Assembly (NCBI GenBank): GCA_002731825.1
Contig: PCCS01000001.1
Coordinates: 266,962-330,961, forward strand
DNA from: Myxococcales bacterium
GTDB taxonomy: Bacteria > Myxococcota_A > Bradymonadia > UBA7976 > UBA1532
DNA: 64,000 bases
Direction: 5' to 3'
Shown: positions 35,793 to 44,846 of the stretch, in pieces
Layout of the letters: every line of letters begins with the position of its first letter
How positions within the stretch are numbered: the stretch's first letter is position 1
Position numbers and translations under genes: made by a program
Notes under the pieces: generated by a model
The model's database searches: none
Seen by the model: only the letters and a program-made list of their open reading frames with translations
Told to the model about the DNA's origin: nothing

Positions 35793-37583
35793 ATGCGGTT
35801 GTCAACCTATATTCAGAGAACGCGTGTGCTGGGGTCGCTTAAGGTCGATGAGCATACCATCGACTCCATTGCAGAAAAAATGGATGATTCGTCCACGACG
35901 TTTGATGACATTCTTGCGCTCCGCTCTGAGCGCGTCAGCCCCTTGCTGCTCCTCGGTGTTTGGCGAGCGGCAAAAAGACATGGCCAACATCAAGTCTATT
36001 TGAACGCCGTTGCTGAACGGCGTAGAGCCGAACGTCGCGACCCGATTGCGTGGGCGCTTCTCAAGGCCACGACCGCCCGGCATGAAGTGGCAGCCGTTGA
36101 GCGCGCTGAAGCGTTGGCGCCCTCAGGACGCTCGGCAGAACATCGGCGTAGAGATGCGGTCAAGGCGGCGATTACCTTATGGAACTCTTGCCTGGCGATC
36201 GCCCGTAAAGAAGCGAAATTACAAATTAGTCTAGATACTGACGACACGGCGCTTTCAGCTGAATACGCAGACTTCGTTGATACGGTTTTTGTCAACGATG
36301 TGCCTGCCCATCGCTGGCTGGGTATTCGACGGGGTGGGCGTTTAGGCATTTTAAGACTGAAATTTCAGTTACCCCTCGAACGACTAGAAGCTCAAATTGA
36401 AGCCCGTCGTGGCAGTTTATCAGCCGTTGCGGCCGGACGAGATGACGAAACGCTTTTGGATGCCCTGGTCCTTACCGACTTGATCCAATGGCTACTCGCA
36501 CTCAAAGATGACGAAGCCCAGTTTCTTGCCATGCGCAGTGCAGGTGATACCTATCTCAATATGCTCTCGGCGAAACCGCCGCAAAATAGAGTTTTTGCGG
36601 CCATCAATGTGCCCACTTCCGGGCCTGTTGGTTTGGCGATCCTGCTGCGTGATGGGCGTGTTGTCGGTCACGATACGATTCCTGTTTCGGACACGTTGGT
36701 CGCTGATTTGGAGAAAGCGATTGGAACACACCCTGTCGAAGCGGTCATCTTACCGAGTGATTCGAAACGACCTGATGTCCTTCGACAAATCTCGGATGGA
36801 TTCAGCGCGCTCGAAGTGATTCGAACATCGACGAAAGCGATGAAAGTTGCGATGCTCGCCGTCGTCAACGATGTGCCGAAAGCGACGAAGGGTGCCATTG
36901 TTCTAGGACGACGTACTGTCTGCCCGAAGGATCATTGGCTCGAACTCGATCCCGTTAGCCTTAATCTCGCTGAGTATCAGCGAGAATTAGATGAAGAGGC
37001 GTTGCGGGCATTTTTTGAGGAGATGCAGGCACTCGCGCGAGCGGGCATCCCCCCGAACGCATTGAAGCTCGAAAACTCCGGGTCTAAGGGGGCGAAACTG
37101 CAAGCCCGTCCAAGTCTCAAAAGCCTCAATCCACTGGTGAAGAACACCGAAGATTTGCGGCCAGGTATGCAGTTGGATGGGGTGGTGACCAACATCACTC
37201 AATTTGGAGCTTTCGTGAATGTTGGCCTGCCTCACGAGGGGCTGGTCCACGTATCAGAACTGGCCGACCACTTCGTGTCAGACCCAAATGAAGTCGTGAC
37301 CATTGGACAGTCTGTAAAGGCTAATGTCTTGGGAATTGATATCGCGCGGCGGCGCATTTCTCTGTCCATGCGAACCAATAAAACGGTCGCTCGGCCACAG
37401 GAACCCAGACATGACCCGGAACGCATCGATGGGCCGCCGAAGCGACGGGGAGAGCCGCTCGATGACATTCCCGGCCGATCCAGACCGCAGAACCGTCCAA
37501 GTATCAATCGAGGCCGACCAGCCGCGAATGTAAGCCGCTCTCAGGCTCTCGCCGACTTGGAAGCTCTCTTTAAAAAGAAATAA
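35793..37583 (+). CDS. Tex-like RNA-binding protein lacking the helix-hairpin-helix module
   Basis: Tex proteins (about 770 residues) join a helical N-terminus, a YqgF/RuvX-like domain, HhH motifs and an S1 RNA-binding domain. This 596-residue protein has a helical front, then a YqgF-like stretch near 265-350 (GLAILLRDGRVVGHDTIP, VEAVILPSDSK). The Tex-type LGRRTVCPKDHWLELDPVSLNLAEYQRELD is at about 370-400, and an S1 domain at about 455-530 (GMQLDGVVTNITQFGAFVNVG...GLVHVSELAD). Only about 50 residues separate the last two, leaving no room for the HhH domain. A basic tail follows. The start is uncertain: no good ribosome site, and another frame is open upstream. Confidence 0.75.
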   Translation: MRLSTYIQRTRVLGSLKVDEHTIDSIAEKMDDSSTTFDDILALRSERVSPLLLLGVWRAAKRHGQHQVYLNAVAERRRAERRDPIAWALLKATTARHEVAAVERAEALAPSGRSAEHRRRDAVKAAITLWNSCLAIARKEAKLQISLDTDDTALSAEYADFVDTVFVNDVPAHRWLGIRRGGRLGILRLKFQLPLERLEAQIEARRGSLSAVAAGRDDETLLDALVLTDLIQWLLALKDDEAQFLAMRSAGDTYLNMLSAKPPQNRVFAAINVPTSGPVGLAILLRDGRVVGHDTIPVSDTLVADLEKAIGTHPVEAVILPSDSKRPDVLRQISDGFSALEVIRTSTKAMKVAMLAVVNDVPKATKGAIVLGRRTVCPKDHWLELDPVSLNLAEYQRELDEEALRAFFEEMQALARAGIPPNALKLENSGSKGAKLQARPSLKSLNPLVKNTEDLRPGMQLDGVVTNITQFGAFVNVGLPHEGLVHVSELADHFVSDPNEVVTIGQSVKANVLGIDIARRRISLSMRTNKTVARPQEPRHDPERIDGPPKRRGEPLDDIPGRSRPQNRPSINRGRPAANVSRSQALADLEALFKKK

Positions 37584-37594
37584 CGCAGGGCAGT

Positions 37595-38182
37595 TTAGTT
37601 GCGTCCAAAAAACCAGGCTGTTTCAACGCCGATGGACCAAACCACCATCGATGCCTTTGCGTCACCGGTTGCCGGAAGAAAATAGCCCTTGGCGAAAGGG
37701 GAGGCTGTGAATTGGCTTCCGGATTTTTGTCTCCAACGCAGGTCGTATTGAACACCAACCATGTGGATACCGCCCGCGACTGACCCGGAGAAACCCTGGG
37801 CATTGCTTTCGGTTAGGCGACCTACACCAAGCCCGGTTCCGCCTACCAGCAAAGCCGGAACCGTTTCATGGATTTGCCAACTGAAGTCCATGAGTAATCC
37901 CCCGTGGAAGCTGCTGTAGAGACCTTGATTGCCCTCGGCTGACCCGCCTACAACACTCAAGCCAAGCGTAAATCCATCGAACACTTCTTCCCCGAATCGA
38001 AGTTGGAATGCTTGCCCCGTATTCGAACCGGCGGATGCACCAGCGTCATCGAGTGCTGTACCCAGGGACGCCCCAGCTGATAGCCCGATATAGCTGCCTC
38101 TGCGGCCGCGGTCCTCGGGTGCAGCCCAGGCGACGGAGACAAGATTGAATCCGAAGATGAACAGTATTGTGATTCGCAGCAT
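37595..38182 (-). CDS. Small outer-membrane beta-barrel-like protein
   Basis: The 195-residue protein has a signal peptide (ending AWAAPED) and AGGAG 7 nt before ATG 38182. It consists of short amphipathic Gly-rich strands (SYIGLSAGASLG, LGLSVVGGSAEG, GGIHMVGVQYDLRW). The pattern suits an 8-stranded outer-membrane barrel, ending in ETAWFFGRN. No family is recognised. Convergent with the Tex-like gene. Confidence 0.65.
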   Translation of the reverse strand: MLRITILFIFGFNLVSVAWAAPEDRGRRGSYIGLSAGASLGTALDDAGASAGSNTGQAFQLRFGEEVFDGFTLGLSVVGGSAEGNQGLYSSFHGGLLMDFSWQIHETVPALLVGGTGLGVGRLTESNAQGFSGSVAGGIHMVGVQYDLRWRQKSGSQFTASPFAKGYFLPATGDAKASMVVWSIGVETAWFFGRN

Positions 38183-38313
38183 ACTCGGTCTCCTGACATC
38201 TAAGGGATATCCATTGAACGCGGAGATGTAAAGCGTAGTCTAGGCTTCCTTCAGGTCGAGCCCAATTCACCCTATTGTCTCTCTCAATAGTCGATGCAGT
38301 AACGGGAGACTTG

Positions 38314-38739
38314 TTGCACCCCATTAACCCGACTATGGTTGCGTTCATGATGGCGCGTTCTAAAATGATTTCGCTCGGTGCCCTGACCCATGATTTTGTG
38401 GTGGGCCTATGTCTCCTCTTCGCCAGCGGTTTTGTTCATGAACTTACAGTTGGTGCTCTCGTGCGGACAACGTTCTATATCCCACAGGCCTTGGGCCTTG
38501 TGATCTGCCTCCGTGGACTTTCATTGCTGCGCGTTCAGCTAAGCCCCAGTCCTCGGCATGCATCAGGTCTTGCGTCTCTTTGGGGCGCACAATGCGTGGT
38601 TTGCACCATGACCGCCCTGGCTTTAAAAGCAGAGCCAGGCCATGCGGTCTTTGTCTATACTGGTTGGAGTATCGTGTCCGCGTGCATCACAGCGCATTTC
38701 TGGAGCCGCAGTAAAGAAGCGTTTCAGCCGGCGTCTTGA
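38314..38739 (+). CDS. Small integral membrane protein, unknown function
   Basis: About four hydrophobic segments are visible (FVVGLCLLFASGFVHEL, FYIPQALGLVICLRG, LWGAQCVVCTMTALAL, FVYTGWSIVSACITAHFW). I do not recognise the family. The start is uncertain: TTG 38314 has GGGAG 5 nt upstream, TTG 38275 opens the frame, and ATGs at 38335 and 38347 are also possible. The 3' end overlaps the convergent MscS gene by 16 nt. Confidence 0.6.
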   Translation: MHPINPTMVAFMMARSKMISLGALTHDFVVGLCLLFASGFVHELTVGALVRTTFYIPQALGLVICLRGLSLLRVQLSPSPRHASGLASLWGAQCVVCTMTALALKAEPGHAVFVYTGWSIVSACITAHFWSRSKEAFQPAS

Positions 38740-39848
38740 GGCTTCATATAGACATCGAGCTTGTTGTAGGGAATCTCAATCCCGGCCTCATTGAGTAGTT
38801 TGTAGATGGTCCGATTTGTTTCGTCTGTTGTGACTTCTCGGACATTGGGATCGCGCAGCCAGCAGATGTAATGAAAAATCAAGCCAGAATCGCCAAGTTC
38901 TTTTAGAACGATCTTCTTTGGCCGTGTCGTATCGATACCCTGTATGTCGTCTGAGACGGTTTGCAATGCCTCATCGACGGTGTCAGTTGGCGTTCCGTAT
39001 GCCACTGCGAAGGGCAATCGAATCCGATATTTGTCGCCGTATACACCGGATGTTTCATTCAAAATCCTCGAGTTTGCAATGATGCTATTAGGAATGATGA
39101 CTTCGATTTTATCCGACGTTTCAATGCGCGTTGTTCGCACGCCGACATGGGTGACTTTTCCCCGTGTCCCATCTTCGATTGTAATGAAGTCACCTTTTTT
39201 GAAGGGAGTATCAGCCAAGATGGACACGCCCGCGAAGAGATTGGCTAGGGTATCTCTTGCGCCGAAACCAAGAGCAACACCGAGAACACCAGCAGAGGCG
39301 AGCCAGCCGCTGACGTCAGCTCCCCATGCTTTGAGAAGTAGATAAACCGCCAGTAATGTAACCGCGATGCGGATGATAAAGTTGAACACCGGCACCAAAT
39401 TAGCTGATAAAATCCCGCGGTTTTTTGCTTGGTCCGCAATCAGCGTGAGAACCTGCGTCATCACCTTAGTTCCGATGCCAGCCCACACGACGATCGCGAT
39501 GGTTTGAGCAAGGGGGACGATATGGAACTTTTCGACAAAGTTCGAACCGGTGGCAAAATCGATGATAAGCCACGTGACCCCGATGACAAGAACCGTAATG
39601 TAAAGAGGCGTTCCCAGCTGCTTGATGACTTCATCATCGATGGGCGTCTGAGTTCTTTCAGCCACCTTCAATAGCAGATTGACGAGCCATTTTCTGACAA
39701 CGAAAGCGGTGATAATGGTAATGGCTAAGACGATCAGCGTTTGTTGCCAATTGTGGTCGTCAGCCCATGTGACAAATTTTGTCCACATGACATCGAAGCC
39801 GGCTGATTTGGCGAGCAATCCATTCGAAAACACAAGAATTTGATTCAT
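38724..39848 (-). CDS. MscS-family mechanosensitive ion channel
   Basis: Small-conductance mechanosensitive channels release solutes when the inner membrane is stretched. This 374-residue protein has several N-terminal helices and the pore helix with the Ala/Gly pattern SAGVLGVALGFGARDTLANLFAG. The beta domain that follows shows FKKGDFITIEDGTRGKVTHVGVRTTRI and IIPNSIIANS, with the alpha/beta C-terminal domain after it. Its start overlaps the gluQ stop by ATGA. Last gene of the ABC-DUF4340-gluQ operon. Confidence 0.92.
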   Translation of the reverse strand: MNQILVFSNGLLAKSAGFDVMWTKFVTWADDHNWQQTLIVLAITIITAFVVRKWLVNLLLKVAERTQTPIDDEVIKQLGTPLYITVLVIGVTWLIIDFATGSNFVEKFHIVPLAQTIAIVVWAGIGTKVMTQVLTLIADQAKNRGILSANLVPVFNFIIRIAVTLLAVYLLLKAWGADVSGWLASAGVLGVALGFGARDTLANLFAGVSILADTPFKKGDFITIEDGTRGKVTHVGVRTTRIETSDKIEVIIPNSIIANSRILNETSGVYGDKYRIRLPFAVAYGTPTDTVDEALQTVSDDIQGIDTTRPKKIVLKELGDSGLIFHYICWLRDPNVREVTTDETNRTIYKLLNEAGIEIPYNKLDVYMKPQDAG

Positions 39849-40873
39849 CGCTTGTTCTCCCCTAACGACCCGGTACGAACATCTGCTTGAAAGTAGCTTT
39901 GGCGTAAATTGCAGATCCTGAAGGCATCAGTCAAGTGATCAAGATCAGATGTGTCCGGTAGACCGGTCATGCGAGCCAGATGTCTGATGACGGTGGCCGG
40001 ATTTGTCCCCGTCCGCCGGAGTTCCTCTATCGCCGTTGCGCCATCGCGTTTTGACATGCGCTCTCCATTCGCTGAGAGGACGAGGCCGACATGCCCATAT
40101 TGCGGCTCTGGTAAATTCAATAGGCGGATCACCAGCAGTTGACGAACCGTCGATGGCAAGAGGTCATTTCCTCTCAATACCTGTGTACATCCCATGGATA
40201 GATCATCCCAAGCACAGGCGATTTGATAGGCTGCGACACCGTCAACCCGACGCACGACAAAATCGCCAATCGATTTCCTCAAATCGAATGTTTGTGGACC
40301 TGCCACCGCATCAGTGAAGGTCACGGTTTGGCTTCCTTGAAGCTCGATCGCTCGATCGACACTCAACCTGAGCGCTGGCGTTCGGCCGTTTTTTTTCGGA
40401 AGGTCATTTAGATTTTTCACGGGACTGAACTGCGCGGGCCGACACGTACCCGCATAGATGGGACCCTCATCGCTCGCGTGCGGAGCAATGGCCGCTTCGC
40501 GGACTTCTTTCCTTGAACACCAACAGGGGTAAAGACAGCCTAGACGATTCAGTCTTTCCAAAATCCCATCGTATTGCTCGAAGCGCTCTGATTGTCGGTA
40601 AGGACCCACAGGTCCTCCCAGCCTTGGACATTCGTCATAGTCTAGCCCAAGCCAGTCTAAGTCATCATAAACCCCTTCCAAGCACCCTTTTGGAATGGCT
40701 TTTGGGTCTAGGTCTTCGATGCGTAAAATCGTTCTCAAGTTGGACGATCTGGCACCAAGCCAAGCGATAAACGCGGTCCGCACATTGCCTAAATGTAACC
40801 GTCCAGTCGGGGTTGGAGCGAAGCGCCCAGCACCGATCTCAGGTGTATTTAAAACGATGGGTGATGACATCAT
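39845..40873 (-). CDS. gluQ: Glutamyl-Q tRNA(Asp) synthetase
   Basis: GluQ-RS loads glutamate on queuosine at the wobble position of tRNA(Asp). It is a truncated glutamyl-tRNA synthetase without the anticodon domain. The 342-residue protein has the HIGH-type motif RFAPTPTGRLHLGNVRTA, LRIEDLD, the zinc site CWCSRKE...Y..TC, and the class I motif MSKRDGA. ATG 40873 has AAAGG 8 nt upstream; the open frame goes on upstream through the preceding gene's end, so that is rejected. Full-length GltX (about 470-490 residues) is excluded by size. Confidence 0.93.
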   Translation of the reverse strand: MMSSPIVLNTPEIGAGRFAPTPTGRLHLGNVRTAFIAWLGARSSNLRTILRIEDLDPKAIPKGCLEGVYDDLDWLGLDYDECPRLGGPVGPYRQSERFEQYDGILERLNRLGCLYPCWCSRKEVREAAIAPHASDEGPIYAGTCRPAQFSPVKNLNDLPKKNGRTPALRLSVDRAIELQGSQTVTFTDAVAGPQTFDLRKSIGDFVVRRVDGVAAYQIACAWDDLSMGCTQVLRGNDLLPSTVRQLLVIRLLNLPEPQYGHVGLVLSANGERMSKRDGATAIEELRRTGTNPATVIRHLARMTGLPDTSDLDHLTDAFRICNLRQSYFQADVRTGSLGENKR

Positions 40874-40884
40874 TGACGCAACCT

Positions 40885-41925
40885 TTAAGGCGCTTGAGGT
40901 GACTCTTTGGATGGTGTCTTCGGTGGATCTTTGGGCCATTGATCTCTCGGTAGGGGCCAACCCTGAGCCGGCGCCCCTTTCTCGATCTTACTCCGGTCGA
41001 TTAAATCATCGGCCTTTGTCTTCAGTACAGCCGAGGCGTTGAATTTGTGAATCAACGCAACAAAATCTTTACCTTCAGCTTTGAGGTAGACATATCGGTC
41101 CGTCTCAGCGCCCACGGCGTAGCTCACCGATCCGGATGGGCCCTTTAAGAAAACCGTTGCGCGTGCATTCTGGCCCAGGCCGTACTCTGGCTTGATCTCT
41201 CGCCCGGCCGGTAAGTTGAGTTTGATTGTTTGCGCGGCTCGGACTAGGGAGCGCACTCGAGCCAGGTCGATGACCACCTCGGGCGACAATTGTGCGACGG
41301 ACCATGTACCGTCTTCATTTTGCTGGGCATCGATGGCGCCATGCTGGTTGAGGATCCGCATTTCGGTCGCTCCCTCAAGACGGACATAATCGGTATCGGC
41401 ATAGTCGTCGATTTGGTGGCTTAAATTCCATGCTTGGACGCCGCGAGCCAAATAGACATCGTCCTGTCCATCGTATCTGGCATGCATTGATTGGCCTTTT
41501 GCATTACCAGCATAGATAACCACCTCTTGTCCTGCTTTGGTTTTTATGCGGATTTTTTTATCGTAGCTTTGAACACCGACTTGTAGCGCATTATGATTTT
41601 CAGGCTTGCTCGCAACTGGGCGTCTGATTTTGGCCAGGCTCAGTCGACCAAGCATGTCGTTGACCTTACCCGAATCCAAGGGGAAATTCTCGGCCGTGGG
41701 AATCACCCATCCCAACTCTCCGCGACGCATGGTGACACTCGGGCCATCATCGGTTTTACGCTCTCCAGCCATACGCGAAATCATGATTTCGGTGACCTCT
41801 TCAGGTGCAAAGTCGAGAAGTGTGCGTGTCTCGACTTCAATCACCCTTTTGGATGACCACGTATAGCCAGCAATGCCGATCTGCAGCAGCAGTAAGACCA
41901 TGAGGTTTCGATTCATAGGTTTCAT
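40885..41925 (-). CDS. DUF4340 domain protein, partner of Gld-type ABC system
   Basis: The 346-residue protein has an N-terminal hydrophobic anchor (LMVLLLLQIGIAGYTW). Typical DUF4340 blocks follow (LGWVIPTAENFPLDSGKVNDMLGRLSLAKIRRPVA; VYAGNAKG...YLARGVQAW; YVRLEG). A Pro/Lys-rich tail ends it. DUF4340 proteins commonly accompany GldA/GldF/GldG-like ABC transporters, and this one overlaps the permease by ATGA. Periplasmic facing; role unknown. Confidence 0.88.
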   Translation of the reverse strand: MKPMNRNLMVLLLLQIGIAGYTWSSKRVIEVETRTLLDFAPEEVTEIMISRMAGERKTDDGPSVTMRRGELGWVIPTAENFPLDSGKVNDMLGRLSLAKIRRPVASKPENHNALQVGVQSYDKKIRIKTKAGQEVVIYAGNAKGQSMHARYDGQDDVYLARGVQAWNLSHQIDDYADTDYVRLEGATEMRILNQHGAIDAQQNEDGTWSVAQLSPEVVIDLARVRSLVRAAQTIKLNLPAGREIKPEYGLGQNARATVFLKGPSGSVSYAVGAETDRYVYLKAEGKDFVALIHKFNASAVLKTKADDLIDRSKIEKGAPAQGWPLPRDQWPKDPPKTPSKESPQAP

Positions 41926-44846
41926 GCTGACTCCTCTGAATTTGAATCCAACGGAATCGGTCGAATCATATTTCTACGCGTCATTGCAATCAGTAAGACG
42001 ATGATCAACGCGAGTAAGACCACGATGTAGTTTCCGAGCTCCCAGCGAGCCTTTTCGTCCGGTTTCATCGACTTCAAAGTCCGAGCGAATGCACCGGCCG
42101 AGCGAATCGAGAGCAGGTCCGTGTTCTGTAGGGCCCAATCGATTGAGTTTCGCACAAAAAGTGGGTTCCCTCTAAAGGCACCCCCCGTCATCTGACGGGC
42201 CAATTCCGCGGCCAAATCCGATGCCATTTCCGAGGAGCCCAGGACGATCAGGCGAGCATCTGCCGGGGAGGTCTGAATGGTGTGGCCAGGCTGGTCCAAA
42301 GCTCGAACGCCATTGCTACCCGATGACAATGGAGAGGGCCGATTCTGAAAGTGGCTGTTGAATGTACCAACCAAACTCACAGAAATTGGTTTTGGACCAA
42401 TCTCTGCGTCTGGTGGTGGTCCGAACCCTTTCTCTGGAAAGGCACGGAAGTCTGGATCTAGGCGCGTATCGATTCTCAGCCATGACTCTCCCGACGACCA
42501 GGCAAGATAATCGGCATCGATGCCCTCACGCGTCTCAATGATAGGAAGCCCGCGCGCGTCGAGCTTGGCTTTGCCGTCTTTGTCCACAGGTGCTCTGAGC
42601 GTCACCGGTGATGACCAGAGCGCAGCCAAGTTCGGTAGGCCCTTCATGATGATGCTGTCCGGACTAAAACCGTCTTGCCTGATGGCTGGAAAGAACGGAT
42701 ACGGCATGTATTCGATGGAGTTCATTTGAGTTCGGCCGCGCCGCTTTGGTACCGGAAGTGGAAACGGAAGATTCCGTGGGTCCATAACGAAGCCATCGGT
42801 GATTTCTACACCATAGGTCTTGAGAAGGTCGAAGACGGTATCATCGACTCGTTTCGTTTGCAGCCTTCCGTTTTCAAATCGAATTTGATACATCCCGGTC
42901 ATGAAGATCACTTTGCCACCACGCATGAGATACTGGTCAACCGCGTACTGGTGTTTGGGCGTCATAACGGGCGGTTTTGAAACGATCAAGACATCGATGT
43001 CTGCGGGTACGACCCCATCTTTAATATCTAGGTGCCTGACTTCAAACTCTCGACTCAGTTCGGCTTGCAACCCTTGATAATCTCGTTTGTCTGGCTTTTT
43101 GGGTAGGCCTGGAATGCTTGGCGTTCGATCGATTTGAACCTGCGTCACAATGCCGACCGTCTTCATGAAGCCAGGCACCATCCGACGGGCACCGGACTCG
43201 ATCAAATTTTGGACTTCGGCTTTGCCCAATTCGCCCTGCGGTATGATGGGAAAGGCTTTCGAGCCACTCTCGACCAGCAATTGTAGCCAAAACTTTTTCT
43301 TTGAGAAGGGGTCGCTGGACATCGGTCTAAATCCGTATTCTGTCTCAAGCCGCTTGGCCAACGGCGCATTTCGCGACGGGTCGATCATCCGATAGGTGAC
43401 TCGACCGCCGCTTCGTGCGCTGACATCTTTGGCAGCTTTCGCGATTAAGTCGGGGATTTTAATGAGTTCCCTCGGCAGATTTGCCGGACTGATATAGCCG
43501 GTAATTTTGATGCGGGTATCCGTCGTCGCGAGGACCGACTCTAGACTCATGAAGCCCTGGGAGACAGCGCGGATTGAGCGGGTCATATCGTATTCGAGAT
43601 TACGCAGACGAACGCTGACTTCGGTCTCGTCAGCATGAAATTCAATTAAGTCAGAGAACGAGAGGACTTTGTATTCATCGCCGTATTGAACCAAGATGTG
43701 GAAATATGAATTGACGATGGATTGTTCGTTTCGACCTTTGATTTTAAAAGGGACACTCCGAATACCAAATCGTTCATTGATTTCGGCTTGCAAGTCTTCA
43801 TCGCTTGTCGGGTTGACGAAGGATAACTGAACGATCCCTTCACCTCTCACCTCATATTCTCGTAAGAAATCACGGATTCTAGGGATCAGAGGGGCCAGCA
43901 TTGGATGTGTCTTTGAGAAATAGCCCGTAATGGTCAACGGTTCCTTCAGGTTTCCTAAAATCTCAGTTGTTGTCTCACTGATGGTATATTCTTGTGCGTC
44001 CGTTAAATCGAGCCGTGCGCTCGTCACGGGCGCCAGCCAAAGATTGCCGGCGATGACGTTTAAAGCGGTCAGCAGAATACCGAATCTCAGAGCAGGTGCT
44101 CGGCTCTCAGTGTCTTTGGGTTGGCCATCCATTCGCTTGGATTCAAGAAAATAGGTATTCAAAACGAGAAAGAACACGGTCAGGCTCGCGTAGTAGAAGA
44201 AATCGCGAAAATCGAGAACACCGCGCTCAATACTCTCGAAGCGGCTTCCTGTTCCAATCCCCCGTAGGATTTCCCCGACTTGGGTCCCGAAGAAATCTAC
44301 GAACACGCTGGCGCCGATCAGATAGAATGCGCCTCCGATAAGTAGGGTCACCATGAGCGCGACGATTTGGTTGTCGGTCCGAGCGCTCACGCAGAGACCG
44401 ATGGCCATGTAGGTTGATGCGAGCAGCAGCGCCGCAACATATCCACCCATGACCGGTCCCCAATCCAGTGACCCAAGTTGTGCCACTGTAAGGGGAATCG
44501 GGAGCGTTAAAATCAGCGCCAAAGAGACCAGAAGCATGCCCGCTATAAACTTACCGACCACCAGGTCTCGGGTGCGCATCGGAAGCGTTAACAAGATCTC
44601 AAGGGTGCCGAGCTTCTGCTCTTCGCTCCACTGCTTCATCGTGATGGCAGAGACCAGGAAAATAAGCAGGACGGGAAGCCAGTTAAACAGCGGTCTGACA
44701 TCGGCGAGATTTCGAGCAAAAAACTTTGCAAAGGTGAAGAAAATACAAACCGTTGCGCCTAAGAAAATACCAAGAAAAATCAGCGCTACGGGCGATAGGA
44801 AGTATGCGCTTAGCTCTTTCCGAACAATGACTTTAATGGATTTCAT
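41922..44846 (-). CDS. Fused ABC-2 permease and GldG-type auxiliary protein
   Basis: This 974-residue fusion joins a GldF-like ABC-2 permease and a GldG-like protein. Residues 1-260 are the permease: IVRKELSAYFLSPVALIF, about six membrane segments, and the loop KQWSEEQKLGTLEILLTLPM. From about 265 to 960 is the GldG part, with an anchor, IVQLSFVNPTSDEDLQAEINERFGI, and DIDVLIVSKPPVMT, closed by a C-terminal membrane helix (IVVLLALIIVLLIAMTRR). In Bacteroidetes GldF and GldG are separate gliding-motility proteins; in other phyla the role is open. ATGA junctions join it to both neighbours. Confidence 0.9.
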   Translation of the reverse strand: MKSIKVIVRKELSAYFLSPVALIFLGIFLGATVCIFFTFAKFFARNLADVRPLFNWLPVLLIFLVSAITMKQWSEEQKLGTLEILLTLPMRTRDLVVGKFIAGMLLVSLALILTLPIPLTVAQLGSLDWGPVMGGYVAALLLASTYMAIGLCVSARTDNQIVALMVTLLIGGAFYLIGASVFVDFFGTQVGEILRGIGTGSRFESIERGVLDFRDFFYYASLTVFFLVLNTYFLESKRMDGQPKDTESRAPALRFGILLTALNVIAGNLWLAPVTSARLDLTDAQEYTISETTTEILGNLKEPLTITGYFSKTHPMLAPLIPRIRDFLREYEVRGEGIVQLSFVNPTSDEDLQAEINERFGIRSVPFKIKGRNEQSIVNSYFHILVQYGDEYKVLSFSDLIEFHADETEVSVRLRNLEYDMTRSIRAVSQGFMSLESVLATTDTRIKITGYISPANLPRELIKIPDLIAKAAKDVSARSGGRVTYRMIDPSRNAPLAKRLETEYGFRPMSSDPFSKKKFWLQLLVESGSKAFPIIPQGELGKAEVQNLIESGARRMVPGFMKTVGIVTQVQIDRTPSIPGLPKKPDKRDYQGLQAELSREFEVRHLDIKDGVVPADIDVLIVSKPPVMTPKHQYAVDQYLMRGGKVIFMTGMYQIRFENGRLQTKRVDDTVFDLLKTYGVEITDGFVMDPRNLPFPLPVPKRRGRTQMNSIEYMPYPFFPAIRQDGFSPDSIIMKGLPNLAALWSSPVTLRAPVDKDGKAKLDARGLPIIETREGIDADYLAWSSGESWLRIDTRLDPDFRAFPEKGFGPPPDAEIGPKPISVSLVGTFNSHFQNRPSPLSSGSNGVRALDQPGHTIQTSPADARLIVLGSSEMASDLAAELARQMTGGAFRGNPLFVRNSIDWALQNTDLLSIRSAGAFARTLKSMKPDEKARWELGNYIVVLLALIIVLLIAMTRRNMIRPIPLDSNSEESA

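Noticed and set aside
35638-36003. 121-residue open frame upstream of the Tex-like gene as a separate gene
   Set aside because: It overlaps the Tex-like gene in another frame and has no clear ribosome site; noted only as a possible frameshifted N-terminus.
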